Shown here: in pieces, positions 44,666 to 53,750 of the stretch
Layout: every line of letters starts with the position of its first letter
Numbering within the stretch: the first letter of the stretch is position 1
Source: Nitrincola lacisaponensis
GTDB lineage: Bacteria; Pseudomonadota; Gammaproteobacteria; Pseudomonadales; Balneatricaceae
NCBI RefSeq assembly: GCF_000691225.1
Contig: NZ_JMSZ01000016.1
Coordinates: 1 to 64,000 of the forward strand
Direction: 5' to 3'
Length of the DNA: 64,000 bases
Position numbers and translations under genes: made by a program
Notes under the pieces: model-generated
Seen by the model: the letters and a program-made list of their open reading frames with translations, nothing else
The model's database searches: none
Told to the model about the DNA's origin: nothing

Positions 44666-45643
44666 TCAGATATTATGGTAAGTGCGGTACCAGTCAACGA
44701 ATGCCTGGATACCGGCCTCTATAGTGGTGGTCGGCTTGTAGTTGACCAGTTGTTCCAGCTGTGTGGTATCAGCATAGGTTACAGGAACGTCGCCGGGCTG
44801 CATCGGCAGATAGATTTTTTCTGCTTCCCGGCCACAGGCGGTTTCAATCGCCTGAATAAATCGACTTAGCTCAATCGGTTGGTTATTACCTATATTGCAA
44901 ATGCGGTAGGGTGCCGGGTCGCTTTTTTCTGCCTGGGGCGGTCGAGCCTGAATGCGCAGAATGCCTTCGACGATATCGTCGATATAGGTAAAGTCGCGTT
45001 GCATTTTTCCATGGTTGAAAACTTTGATCGGGCGGTTGTGCAGCAGTGCTTCGGTGAACAGCCAGGGTGCCATATCGGGTCGTCCGGCCGGTCCATAGAC
45101 AGTAAAAAAACGCAATCCTGTGACCGGGAGTCGGTACAGATGTGCATAGGCATGGGCCATCAGCTCGTTGGATTTTTTGGTGGCGGCATAGAGTGAAACC
45201 GGATGGTCAACCGGGTCCTCTTCACTGAAGGGTACCTTGCTGTTCATCCCGTATACCGAGCTGGATGACGCAAACACCAGATGCTCGACCTGATGGTGTC
45301 GGCAGCCTTCCAGAATACTCAGCGTTCCGGTCAGGTTGCTGTCGGCATAGGCAAAAGGCGCGTTCAGTGAGTGGCGAACGCCTGCCTGTGCGCCCAGATG
45401 GATGACGCGTTGGAACCCGTGCGTCTGAAACAGGCTGTCCATGGCTTCACGGTCAGCCAGATCAGCCTTGATAAACTGAAACTGTGGATATTCCTGTAGT
45501 TGGCCGAGACGGTAGGACTTCAGGGCTGGATCATAATACTCATTCAGGTTGTCGAGTCCGATGACCTGCTCACCCTGCTGGAGTAGTCTCAAGGCGGTGT
45601 GCATTCCGATAAAACCGGCTACACCTGTCACCAGATACTTCAT
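44666..45643 (-). CDS. NAD-dependent sugar epimerase, probably UDP-glucuronate 4-epimerase
   Basis: 325 residues, extended SDR fold: NAD motif GVAGFIGMHTA (7-17), DNLNEYYDPALK, catalytic SSSSVYG and YAATKKSNE (YxxxK). The DNLNEYYD and FFTVYGPAGRPDMAP blocks are typical of UDP-GlcA 4-epimerases (CapI/LspL/WbpP-like group), which supply UDP-galacturonate. It overlaps the GT2 gene at 45640 by four bases on the same strand, forming a two-gene unit. A product of galacturonate-type sugars fits the AsnB-like amidotransferase nearby (inference). Confidence 0.9.
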   Translation of the reverse strand: MKYLVTGVAGFIGMHTALRLLQQGEQVIGLDNLNEYYDPALKSYRLGQLQEYPQFQFIKADLADREAMDSLFQTHGFQRVIHLGAQAGVRHSLNAPFAYADSNLTGTLSILEGCRHHQVEHLVFASSSSVYGMNSKVPFSEEDPVDHPVSLYAATKKSNELMAHAYAHLYRLPVTGLRFFTVYGPAGRPDMAPWLFTEALLHNRPIKVFNHGKMQRDFTYIDDIVEGILRIQARPPQAEKSDPAPYRICNIGNNQPIELSRFIQAIETACGREAEKIYLPMQPGDVPVTYADTTQLEQLVNYKPTTTIEAGIQAFVDWYRTYHNI

Positions 45644-46434
45644 GATTTGTCTGCCCGTTCGTTTTGTGCTTGCTGATGCAGCTCATACAGCTTGATCTGA
45701 CGCAAGAAGCGGCTGTAGGCAAAGTTCATGGCATAGATGTAGCCCATCAGGCCGCCACGCCAGTATCCCCTGAAGCAGTAGCCACTGATAAAGGATATCC
45801 AGAAGTCGATGACCATGCGAATGCGGGAAGGTTTTCGCCCTTTGTTCAGCATGTCACGTGCCTGAGCATCGGTATAGGCATTCATCTTGTCCAGGCGATG
45901 ACTGAAGCTGCGCAGCGAGTCGTGCGCAATACGTCCCTTCAATTGCCCGGTTGAGGCACCATCCTGCATGATCACGCGGTCATGGACCGGACTGTCGCTA
46001 TAACGGCCACAGCTTTTACGATATAGACGTACCGGGTTATAGGGGGTGTAACTACTTAAACGATCTGTCAGATACAGGCGGTCGTGTATCGCTACATGGT
46101 AGCCCTCTGCCAGGCGGTCAGGTTGTTGAAACAGTTGCTGCAGCTCTTGCTGCAACTCTGGCAGGATGCGTTCATCGGCATCGATATTGAGTATCCAGTC
46201 TTCCGTTGCCTGGTCTTCAGCAAAACGTTTTTGCTGTCCATAACCAGGCCAGGGATTGTAGAGGACCCGTGCGCCCAGTGCTTCAGCGACCTGAACAGTA
46301 TCATCGGTACTACCTGAGTCAATCACAACCACCTCACTGACCCAGTCTCGAACACTCAGGATGGCGTCCGCAATACGGTCTGCTTCATTCAGGGTGATCA
46401 GGGTGACACTGACAGGCAGTTGTGTTGAGGTCAT
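45640..46434 (-). CDS. WaaE-like GT2 glycosyltransferase (LPS core)
   Basis: 264 residues. GT2 start SVTLITLNEADRIADAI, then VVVIDSGSTDDTV and the catalytic-metal NIDADERILPEL (DxD-type DAD). The C-terminal amphipathic region (RFLRQIKLYELHQQ) matches WaaE/KdtX core transferases, which add glucose to L-glycero-D-manno-heptose I. Donor and acceptor here are not proven. A broken paralogue lies at 44066-44373. The downstream epimerase start overlaps its stop. Confidence 0.92.
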   Translation of the reverse strand: MTSTQLPVSVTLITLNEADRIADAILSVRDWVSEVVVIDSGSTDDTVQVAEALGARVLYNPWPGYGQQKRFAEDQATEDWILNIDADERILPELQQELQQLFQQPDRLAEGYHVAIHDRLYLTDRLSSYTPYNPVRLYRKSCGRYSDSPVHDRVIMQDGASTGQLKGRIAHDSLRSFSHRLDKMNAYTDAQARDMLNKGRKPSRIRMVIDFWISFISGYCFRGYWRGGLMGYIYAMNFAYSRFLRQIKLYELHQQAQNERADKS

Positions 46435-46541
46435 AGAGGGTCCGGATTTATATGGGATCTGAAATGGGGTTTGCTATAATCGCTATGCATTTTCAGATGA
46501 TTGTCGGTAGATAGCAACCCCGACATGGCAGTGGAGGGGTA

Positions 46542-47621
46542 ATGCCCAGGATTAGTACACTTCAGATAATCGGCAGCAAGAAGCTCGGCGGTGCGGAAAG
46601 TTTTTTTATCCGGCTGCATGAGGCGTTTGTGCGTTCTGAACATTTGTCTTCTGTAGCGATTACACCGCCGTCGAGTGCGTTAAATGCGGCGCTGGTTCCG
46701 CCCATGGAAACGACCGCCATGCGCAGTGTATTTGATCCGTTTTCCCGCTTTGGTTTGTCTCGTCTGATTCGCCGCCATCAACCGCAGATCGTACAGACCT
46801 GGATGGGTCGCGCGACCCGGCTGGTGCATTTGAATCCGGCGAAAGGGCCAATACATGTGGCTCGCTTAGGTGGCTTTTATGATCCGGCCCAGTATCAGCA
46901 TGCGCATGCCCTGGTCGGTAATACCCGGGCGATTTGTGACTATCTGGTGCAATCCGGAGTGCCTGCTTCGCGGGTATCACATATCAGTAATTTCGTGCCG
47001 TTACCAGCGCCTCTTCATGCATCTGAGCTGCAGGCTGTTCGTCAGCAGACTGGTGTGCCTGAGGACGCGCTAGTTGTGTTTGCGTTGGGACGACTGCATG
47101 AAAATAAAGGCTTTGATACCTTGATTCGCGCCCTGGAGTGCTTGCCTGAATCTCTGGGTGGTCGCCCAATCCATCTGTTATTGGCTGGTGATGGGCCATT
47201 AAAGGATGCCCTGACTGCCCAGGCGGCGGCCTCTCCAGCGGCATCACGTATCCACTGGCTGGGCTGGCAGCGTAATCCCAGTCCCTACTTTTATCTGGCA
47301 GATCTGTTTGTCTGCCCGTCGAGACATGAACCCTTAGGGAATGTGTTGCTGGAAGCCTGGGCGCATCGTTGTCCGCTGGTGTCGACACGCAGTCATGGCG
47401 CACTGGAGCTGATTGAGGATGGTGTTTCCGGTTTGCTGTGTGATATTGATGATCCGCAGCAGATGGCCGCACAGATGCAGTCACTGTTACAGGCTTCGCC
47501 TGACCAGCGTCAGAGTTTGATCGAGCAGGGTATGCAGGCGCTGGATGCCGGCTTCAGTGAGCGGGTGATTCTGGATGCGTATCAGGATTTGTATCAACAG
47601 CTCTTGCAGGGGACTCGCTGA
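46542..47621 (+). CDS. GT4-family glycosyltransferase
   Basis: 359 residues with GGAGGGG at 46533-46539 before ATG 46542. GT-B pattern: STLQIIGSKKLGGAESFFIRL (GGAE donor loop), VVFALGRLHENKGFDTLIRAL, and PSRHEPLGNVLLEAWAHRCPLV (EX7E). It resembles WaaG/RfaB-type core transferases. The asparagine-synthase-like gene begins directly after its stop, with no gap, so the two are one unit. Confidence 0.93.
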   Translation: MPRISTLQIIGSKKLGGAESFFIRLHEAFVRSEHLSSVAITPPSSALNAALVPPMETTAMRSVFDPFSRFGLSRLIRRHQPQIVQTWMGRATRLVHLNPAKGPIHVARLGGFYDPAQYQHAHALVGNTRAICDYLVQSGVPASRVSHISNFVPLPAPLHASELQAVRQQTGVPEDALVVFALGRLHENKGFDTLIRALECLPESLGGRPIHLLLAGDGPLKDALTAQAAASPAASRIHWLGWQRNPSPYFYLADLFVCPSRHEPLGNVLLEAWAHRCPLVSTRSHGALELIEDGVSGLLCDIDDPQQMAAQMQSLLQASPDQRQSLIEQGMQALDAGFSERVILDAYQDLYQQLLQGTR

Positions 47622-49460
47622 ATGTGTGGGATTGCCGGTTTATATACACCCGGTCGGGAGGTTTCTCTGGCCGCAACGCTGCCGATGCTTGATGCTCTGG
47701 CACACCGCGGGCCTGATGGACAGGGGCAGTTTCTGGATCAGGATCTGGTGCTGTTGCATGCACGTTTGTCGATTATTGATCTGCAACAGGGGCAGCAGCC
47801 TTTGTACAGTCAGAGTGGTGAACAGGTTCTGGTCGCGAATGGTGAAATTTATAATCATGTGGAGTTGCGGGCTTCGCTGTCTGCACAGGGTAACCGTTTT
47901 TCAACCCATTCCGATTGTGAAGTGATTCTGCCATTGGCTGAGCGTGATCCAACGGGGTTTGCTGCGCAGCTCAAGGGGATGTTTGCGCTGGCCTTGTTTG
48001 ATAAAACAGACCGTTCCCTGACGCTGGTGCGGGACCGATTTGGTATCAAACCACTGTATTACATGGAGGTGCCTGGCGGTATCGCCTTCGCCTCTGAAAC
48101 CAAAGCACTGCTGCCATTGCTGCCATCGATTGCCGGTATTGAAGCCTCAGCGGTGGGGCGGTTTTTGCAGATCAATTTTGCCAGTGGCGAGCAGACCGCT
48201 TTTAAATCAATCCGGCGATTACCACCCGGGGGGCGTCTGAGAATCGATGCCAATGGACAGATCACACTGTCTCAGTGGTGGTCGCTGGCGGATGAGTTGG
48301 CGCGTCAGCCGGTCTTTAGCGGTCAACTGCCGGAGGCGGTAGCGTGTTTTGATCAGCTGTTGAATCGAGCGCTGACTGAGCATTTGCGCGCGGATGTACC
48401 TGTCGGTTTGTTTCTGTCGGGTGGTGTGGACTCCAGTATTCTGGCAACACAGCTGGCGCGATTGCCTGCCCAGTCAGGGACTCCCAAGGCCTGGAGCCTT
48501 GGTTTTGACAGCCAGTCGGTACAGGATGAGGCAACTGCCGCAGCCGAAATGGCCAAGACCTGTGGTATCGAGCTGGATGTTATTCGGGTGAATCCTATCA
48601 CCCTGTTTGATCATCTGGTGTACGCCATTTGGGCAACAGATGAGCTGATGGGCGATTTTGCTGCCTTACCGACCCTGTTGCTGGCAGAGGCCGCTTCTGT
48701 GTCACATAAAGTGGTACTGACCGGTGAGGGTGGTGATGAGGTGTTCGCCGGGTATGGGCGTTATCGCATGCCGCGTCTGCAGCGCTGGTTATATGCCTTG
48801 CGATCACCGGGAACTGGTGGTTTTCGTACCCGGGGACGCTTCGATAAAGCCTTGCCTGCAGCCTGGCTGAAATCACACTGGCGGCGTCAGATGCAGCAGG
48901 ACTGGCGGCAGCCGTTTCAGCAGTCCTGGCAGGAGGCTGCTGCGCTGGAAGATTTGCAAAAGCAGCAGTATACCGACATGCAGACCTGGCTGGCGGATGA
49001 TTTGCTCACCAAGGCTGATCGCATGTTGATGGTTCAGGGTGTCGAGGGACGGGTGCCGTTTCTGGATCATGAGCTGGTGTTGTTTGGTTTGTCTTTGCCT
49101 GCTTCCCTGAAAATACAGGGGCGTATCGGTAAACAGGTCCCCCGTGCCTGGCTCCAGCAGCAGTCTGGAGTGAATTCAATGGGACGCAAGCGCGGGTTTT
49201 CGGTGCCGGTCGTGGATTGGGTGCAGTCCCTGGATCGTACACAGCTGGCGTTGGCACTGACGCAGTCGGCAGCGCTTCAGGAAATACTGGAACCAGCCGC
49301 CCTGAGGGCAAGTCTGAAACAGCCGGGTCCTTTGGATAAGTCGCTGGTGGAGCCTCTGGCCGCTCTGCTGCAGTTTGCCATCTGGTCAAAGCTGTTTATT
49401 GAATCGCCAGGTCAGGTGCCTCCTCGGCGTGTAGAACCCTTGTCCTGGTTGCTGTCCTGA
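47622..49460 (+). CDS. Asparagine synthase (glutamine-hydrolysing)-like amidotransferase
   Basis: 612 residues. N-terminal glutaminase with catalytic Cys2 (MCGIAGLYTPGRE), RGPDGQG and NGEIYNH; C-terminal synthetase with ATP-pyrophosphatase loop LSGGVDSSILA near 265-275 and GEGGDEVFAGYGRYR. It could make asparagine, but its place directly behind a GT4 gene in an LPS locus suggests amidation of a uronic acid in the polysaccharide, as proposed for WbpS-like enzymes. That link is inferred. A 12-base ops-like sequence lies at 48335 inside it. It ends eight bases before convergent lpxL. Confidence 0.88.
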   Translation: MCGIAGLYTPGREVSLAATLPMLDALAHRGPDGQGQFLDQDLVLLHARLSIIDLQQGQQPLYSQSGEQVLVANGEIYNHVELRASLSAQGNRFSTHSDCEVILPLAERDPTGFAAQLKGMFALALFDKTDRSLTLVRDRFGIKPLYYMEVPGGIAFASETKALLPLLPSIAGIEASAVGRFLQINFASGEQTAFKSIRRLPPGGRLRIDANGQITLSQWWSLADELARQPVFSGQLPEAVACFDQLLNRALTEHLRADVPVGLFLSGGVDSSILATQLARLPAQSGTPKAWSLGFDSQSVQDEATAAAEMAKTCGIELDVIRVNPITLFDHLVYAIWATDELMGDFAALPTLLLAEAASVSHKVVLTGEGGDEVFAGYGRYRMPRLQRWLYALRSPGTGGFRTRGRFDKALPAAWLKSHWRRQMQQDWRQPFQQSWQEAAALEDLQKQQYTDMQTWLADDLLTKADRMLMVQGVEGRVPFLDHELVLFGLSLPASLKIQGRIGKQVPRAWLQQQSGVNSMGRKRGFSVPVVDWVQSLDRTQLALALTQSAALQEILEPAALRASLKQPGPLDKSLVEPLAALLQFAIWSKLFIESPGQVPPRRVEPLSWLLS

Positions 49461-49468
49461 AGGTTCTG

Positions 49469-50395
49469 CTATTTTGATCGGCGATAGAGAAAGTTTTTGC
49501 CCTGCGGGTGACTCTTGAATCGCCGGTGTACCCACATGTACTGGGCGGGATCCTTGCGAATGGCTCGCTCAATTTCAGCATTGATGCGTGTTGCATCCTG
49601 CACATCATCCCCGGTTGGAAAGGGGTCAATGATAGGAAACAGCTCCAGTTCATACTGGCCGTCTTCACGTCGATGTTGTGCCAGCATCAGGATCGGTGAT
49701 TGATTTAAGCTGACCATGCGCGAGGTTGCTGTGATGGTGGCAGCAGGAATACCGAAGAAGGGGGCCATGACTGATTGGTGCAGGCCAAAATCCTGATCCG
49801 GTGCATACCAGATGATGTGATTTTTTTTCAGGTTACGGATCACACTGCGGATATCCGAGCGTTCGATCACCTGACCGAAAAAGCGTTTGCGCCCTTGCGT
49901 GATGACCTGCTCCAGCAGTGGGTTGTTGTTACGACGGTACATTGCATCCACTGGATAGTGAAAATTGAACAGTAGTCCACCCAGATCCAGAGTTGAAAAG
50001 TGCGCACCTAGCAAAATCACGCCGCGACCTTTGGCAAGCGCTGCATCGATATGCTCTTTCCCCTTCAGCGTTACACGGTCACGAAACCAGGTGTCCGGTG
50101 CCCACCAGGCCATGGCTGCTTCCATCAGGCCGATACCATTGTGGTGAAATACGTCACGTACCATCTGCTGTTGTTCAGCGCGGGAAAGTTCGGGAAAGCA
50201 CAGACGAATATTGGTCTCAGTGACATGGCGACGATCGCGTGCCAGCAGGTAAAGTAACTGGCCAAAGAAACTACCAATGTGCATTTGCCAGCGATAAGGG
50301 AGGCGCACGAGTAAACGCAGCAAACTGACCCATAACCAGGTGGGCCATAGGCGGAGCTGTTTCAGGGGCGAGAGAGGTTGCTGAGGTGTCTTCAC
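49469..50395 (-). CDS. lpxL: Lipid A acyltransferase of the LpxL/HtrB family
   Basis: 308 residues from a GTG at 50395. N-terminal membrane anchor (about 17-60), then the lysophospholipid-acyltransferase HX4D motif in LLGAHFSTLDLGG near 136-141, and YAPDQDFGLHQSVMAPFFG. It adds a secondary acyl chain (usually laurate) to Kdo-lipid A. LpxL versus LpxM cannot be fixed by sequence alone, though the QDFG and HFSTLDLG forms favour LpxL. It is divergent from msbA across 109 bases, a logical pairing of lipid A completion and export. Confidence 0.9.
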   Translation of the reverse strand: MKTPQQPLSPLKQLRLWPTWLWVSLLRLLVRLPYRWQMHIGSFFGQLLYLLARDRRHVTETNIRLCFPELSRAEQQQMVRDVFHHNGIGLMEAAMAWWAPDTWFRDRVTLKGKEHIDAALAKGRGVILLGAHFSTLDLGGLLFNFHYPVDAMYRRNNNPLLEQVITQGRKRFFGQVIERSDIRSVIRNLKKNHIIWYAPDQDFGLHQSVMAPFFGIPAATITATSRMVSLNQSPILMLAQHRREDGQYELELFPIIDPFPTGDDVQDATRINAEIERAIRKDPAQYMWVHRRFKSHPQGKNFLYRRSK

Positions 50396-50504
50396 GGGCG
50401 TATTTTCACTGATTCAGAACAAGCTGTACCACATTCTAACCTGTTATCTCCGCTCTGTGCAGTTATACTACGCCTTTTGTATGAGTGATCGGTAAGAGAA
50501 ATAT

Positions 50505-52262
50505 ATGCGGAAAAGTGCGGAAAATGAGGTGGTCAGTGGCTGGGATGTATACTGGCGGCTGCTGAGTTATGTGCGCGGGCATTGGCCGATGTTTATATTG
50601 GCGTTCATCGGTTTTGCCCTCTACGCCGCCTCTCAGACAGCAGCCGCCAAGTGGCTGGAAGGCTTTATTGATGCGGTTGAAAGCGGCAACCTGGATCAGC
50701 GTGTCTGGTTGGCGCTGGCGATTATTCTGATTTTTCTGGTGCGGGGCCTAGGGACCTTATTGGGTAACTATGGTTTCTCTTACGTGGCGCGTGCGGTTGT
50801 CAGTCGCTTGCGCTGTCAGATGTTTGATCACCTGCTGGTATTACCCTGTGCATTCTATCAACGGCATACCTCCGCTGAGTTGTTGTCGCGCTTGACTTAT
50901 AACGTCGAACAGGTCACAGGTGCGGCGACTGATGCATTGAAAACAGCCGTTCGTGAAGGGCTGACAGTGATCGGGCTGTTTGGATATATGCTCTATCTGA
51001 ACTGGAAGCTGACCCTGTTGTTCGTCGCGATCGCACCCTTGGTCGGCGCAGTCGTCGCGCTGGCGTCCAAGCGTCTGCGGCGCCTCAGTCATGGTATACA
51101 GGACTCTGTGGGCGATATTTCTTCGGCTGCCTCGGAAGCGATCAAGGGATACCAGGTGGTGCGAGTGTTTGGTGGAGCTGAAGCGGAGCGTGCACGTTTC
51201 AATCGTGTGTCGGAGCGCAACCGCAGGCAGTTTATGAAGATGGTGGTGACTCAGTCGATTACTACACCCGTTATACAAATGCTGGTGGCCGCGGTGGTTG
51301 CGCTGCTCACCTATATTGCCATGTCGCCTGCGCTCCTGGCGTCGATGACCACCGGCCAGTTTATAGCCTTTATTTCGGCTGCCTCCCTGATGGCCAAACC
51401 CATTCGTCAGTTGACTGAAATTAACAGTACGGTGCAAAAAGGTGTCGCAGCAGCTGAAAGCTTTTTCAAGCTGTTTGATGAGCAGCCTGAGCGCAATACC
51501 GGTGCGGTAACACTGACCTCAGCGCAGGGTCGGGTCGAGTTTCGTGAAGTGTCTTTCAGTTACCCTGATAGTGAGGGGCCTGCTTTGAAACAGGTCAGTT
51601 TTCGCATCGAACCGGGTGAAACGGTTGCGCTGGTTGGGCGTTCCGGCAGTGGCAAGTCGACACTGGCTGGATTGTTGCCGCGCTTTTATGATGTGAAAGA
51701 AGGCGAAATTCTGCTGGATGACCGTCCACTGTCGGAATATACCCTGGAGAGTCTGCGCAGTCAGATCGCGCTGGTGAATCAGCATGTGGTGCTGTTTGAA
51801 GGCACTATTGCGGAAAACATTGCCTATGGTGCGTTGGCCGGGGCCTCAGATGCGGCGATTCGTGCAGCGGCCGATGCCGCTATGGTCACCGAGTTTACCG
51901 AGCGCTTGCCTCAGGGGTTGAATACGCTGATTGGTGAAAATGGCCTGTTACTCTCCGGTGGCCAGCGCCAGCGCATTGCCATTGCACGTGCCTTGCTTAA
52001 GGATGCCCCGTTGTTGATTCTGGATGAAGCGACTTCGGCGCTGGATACGGAATCTGAGCGCTTTATCCAGACCGCGCTGGAACATGTGATACAGGATCGT
52101 AGTACGTTGGTGATCGCACATCGTCTCTCGACGATCGAGCGTGCCGACCGCATTCTGGTGATGGAGCAGGGCGTGGTGATTGAACAAGGTAGCCATGAAG
52201 AGCTGCTGGCACAGGGCGGCAGTTATGCACGCCTCTATAAGATGCAGTTTAATCAGGACTGA
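50505..52262 (+). CDS. msbA: MsbA, lipid A flippase (ABC exporter)
   Basis: 585 residues (E. coli 582), a half-transporter acting as homodimer. Six membrane helices (about 20-320) precede the ATPase: Walker A VGRSGSGKST, signature LLSGGQRQRIAIARAL, Walker B LLILDEATSALD, H-loop VIAHRLSTIE. It flips core-lipid A from the inner to the outer leaflet of the inner membrane. The ArnT-like gene follows after 15 bases, so the two are likely co-transcribed. Confidence 0.97.
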   Translation: MRKSAENEVVSGWDVYWRLLSYVRGHWPMFILAFIGFALYAASQTAAAKWLEGFIDAVESGNLDQRVWLALAIILIFLVRGLGTLLGNYGFSYVARAVVSRLRCQMFDHLLVLPCAFYQRHTSAELLSRLTYNVEQVTGAATDALKTAVREGLTVIGLFGYMLYLNWKLTLLFVAIAPLVGAVVALASKRLRRLSHGIQDSVGDISSAASEAIKGYQVVRVFGGAEAERARFNRVSERNRRQFMKMVVTQSITTPVIQMLVAAVVALLTYIAMSPALLASMTTGQFIAFISAASLMAKPIRQLTEINSTVQKGVAAAESFFKLFDEQPERNTGAVTLTSAQGRVEFREVSFSYPDSEGPALKQVSFRIEPGETVALVGRSGSGKSTLAGLLPRFYDVKEGEILLDDRPLSEYTLESLRSQIALVNQHVVLFEGTIAENIAYGALAGASDAAIRAAADAAMVTEFTERLPQGLNTLIGENGLLLSGGQRQRIAIARALLKDAPLLILDEATSALDTESERFIQTALEHVIQDRSTLVIAHRLSTIERADRILVMEQGVVIEQGSHEELLAQGGSYARLYKMQFNQD

Positions 52263-52277
52263 GAGCAAGGTGACTGA

Positions 52278-53750
52278 ATGAAGCACTGGCGTGCATTGGG
52301 CGATACTACGCATCAGGTCTGGTTGCTGCTCCTGCTGAATGCGTTGCTCTGGACATTGCTGCCCTGGCTCAGTGTTTACAGTTTGCCACTGGATGTCGTA
52401 GAGGGTTTGTTCTGGGGGCAAGAGTGGCAGTGGGGCTACTATAAGCATCCACCTTTACCTGCCTGGCTGGTGAATCTGTCCTGGATGGGACTGGGTGATC
52501 TGGGGCCTTTTGTGTTAAGTCAGCTGAGCCTGCTGATTACCTTTGTCTATGTCTGGCGTCTGGGGCTGCGTTTGCTCGGGCGGGAACAGGCCGCTCTGGG
52601 TACGCTGCTGCTACTGGGCGTGTATTACTTCACCTGGCCCAGTCCTGAGTACAACCACAACATCGCGCAGATGCCGATCTGGGCGGCGGCAGTATTCTAT
52701 TATCACCGGGCACTGCACAGTGAGCATTACCGTGACTGGTTGTTATTAGGCTTCTGTGCGGCACTGGGACTGTTAACCAAATATGTCACACTGGTGCTGC
52801 TGGCGGTTTTGTTTTTGCATCTGTTGACCCGGTCTTCCGGGCGCAAGCAGTTACTGCGATGGCCGTTGTGGAGCGCAGTGGCATTGATGCTGCTATTGTG
52901 TCTGCCGCATCTGATATGGCTGGTGCAACATGAGTTTCTGCCGTTGCAATATGCGCAGCAACGCTCTAACGGCAGCAATGGTTTACAGGCACACCTGTTT
53001 GGTCCGCTGAAATTCCTGCTGGTACAGCTGCTGGATCATCTGCCGTTGCTGTTATTACTGGCGGCCACTGGCTTGTTGCGCTCTGGTATCTGGTCACGTG
53101 ATCAGGCCGATGCGGATGCGCGCTGGTTTTTAATCTGTATCGGGCTTGGGCCAGCACTTCTGACCGCTCTGGTTGCAGGTGTGACCGGGACAGGTTTGCG
53201 AGACATGTGGGGCACGCCGATGTGGAATCTGTCAGGACTGTTGCTGGTTTCCTGGTGGATCACGCCGCTCTCGGTGATCGCTCAGCGTCGTTTATTGCGC
53301 GGTACCTGGGTGATGGTGCTGCTGCTGATTGCACTGCGTCTGGTGGATATGAGTCTGCTGCCGTACCTGAAAGACAAACCATCCCGGACCGGCTGGCCGG
53401 ACAAGGCCATGGCAACCCAACTGGAGCGGGAGTGGCAAGCGGATACCCTGTGTCCGTTACGTGTCGTTGCTGCTGAATATTGGCTCGGCGGGCTGGTGTC
53501 GTTGCGAGCAGCAGAGCGGCCTTCTGTACTGGTCGAGGGCCGGTTTGATTACAGTCCCTGGATTGAACCGCAGCAGTTGGCCCACACAGGTGCCCTATTG
53601 GTCTGGCAGGAATCTGCTATGCCAGCAGCGCTTGCTGCGCTGGGCGAACCCTCGCGTCAGGGTGAGTTGCAGCTGGATTGGCCTGTTTCGAATGCCGAAC
53701 CCTTAACGCTCTATTGGGCGATCCTGCCACCAGCAATGGCCTGCGAATAA
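52278..53750 (+). CDS. ArnT-like GT39 glycosyltransferase (lipid A aminosugar transfer candidate)
   Basis: 490 residues with about 12 membrane helices. The N-terminal block VVEGLFWGQEWQWGYYKHPP and the long C-terminal periplasmic end match PMT/ArnT-family enzymes, which move a sugar from undecaprenyl phosphate to lipid A in the periplasm. Neighbours support aminosugar rather than arabinose: an ArnC-like transferase (55108), a GtrA flippase (56139) and a YdjC deacetylase (56507), with no Arn sugar-synthesis genes in view. Francisella FlmK and Bordetella LgmB are the closest known roles. Ends directly against convergent waaA. Confidence 0.85.
   Translation: MKHWRALGDTTHQVWLLLLLNALLWTLLPWLSVYSLPLDVVEGLFWGQEWQWGYYKHPPLPAWLVNLSWMGLGDLGPFVLSQLSLLITFVYVWRLGLRLLGREQAALGTLLLLGVYYFTWPSPEYNHNIAQMPIWAAAVFYYHRALHSEHYRDWLLLGFCAALGLLTKYVTLVLLAVLFLHLLTRSSGRKQLLRWPLWSAVALMLLLCLPHLIWLVQHEFLPLQYAQQRSNGSNGLQAHLFGPLKFLLVQLLDHLPLLLLLAATGLLRSGIWSRDQADADARWFLICIGLGPALLTALVAGVTGTGLRDMWGTPMWNLSGLLLVSWWITPLSVIAQRRLLRGTWVMVLLLIALRLVDMSLLPYLKDKPSRTGWPDKAMATQLEREWQADTLCPLRVVAAEYWLGGLVSLRAAERPSVLVEGRFDYSPWIEPQQLAHTGALLVWQESAMPAALAALGEPSRQGELQLDWPVSNAEPLTLYWAILPPAMACE

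Noticed and set aside
44628-44672. Three short imperfect copies of TAGTCAGRTG-like sequence beside the LPS scar
   Set aside because: Ten-base degenerate repeats without a flanking mobile element; too weak to call an attachment or insertion site.
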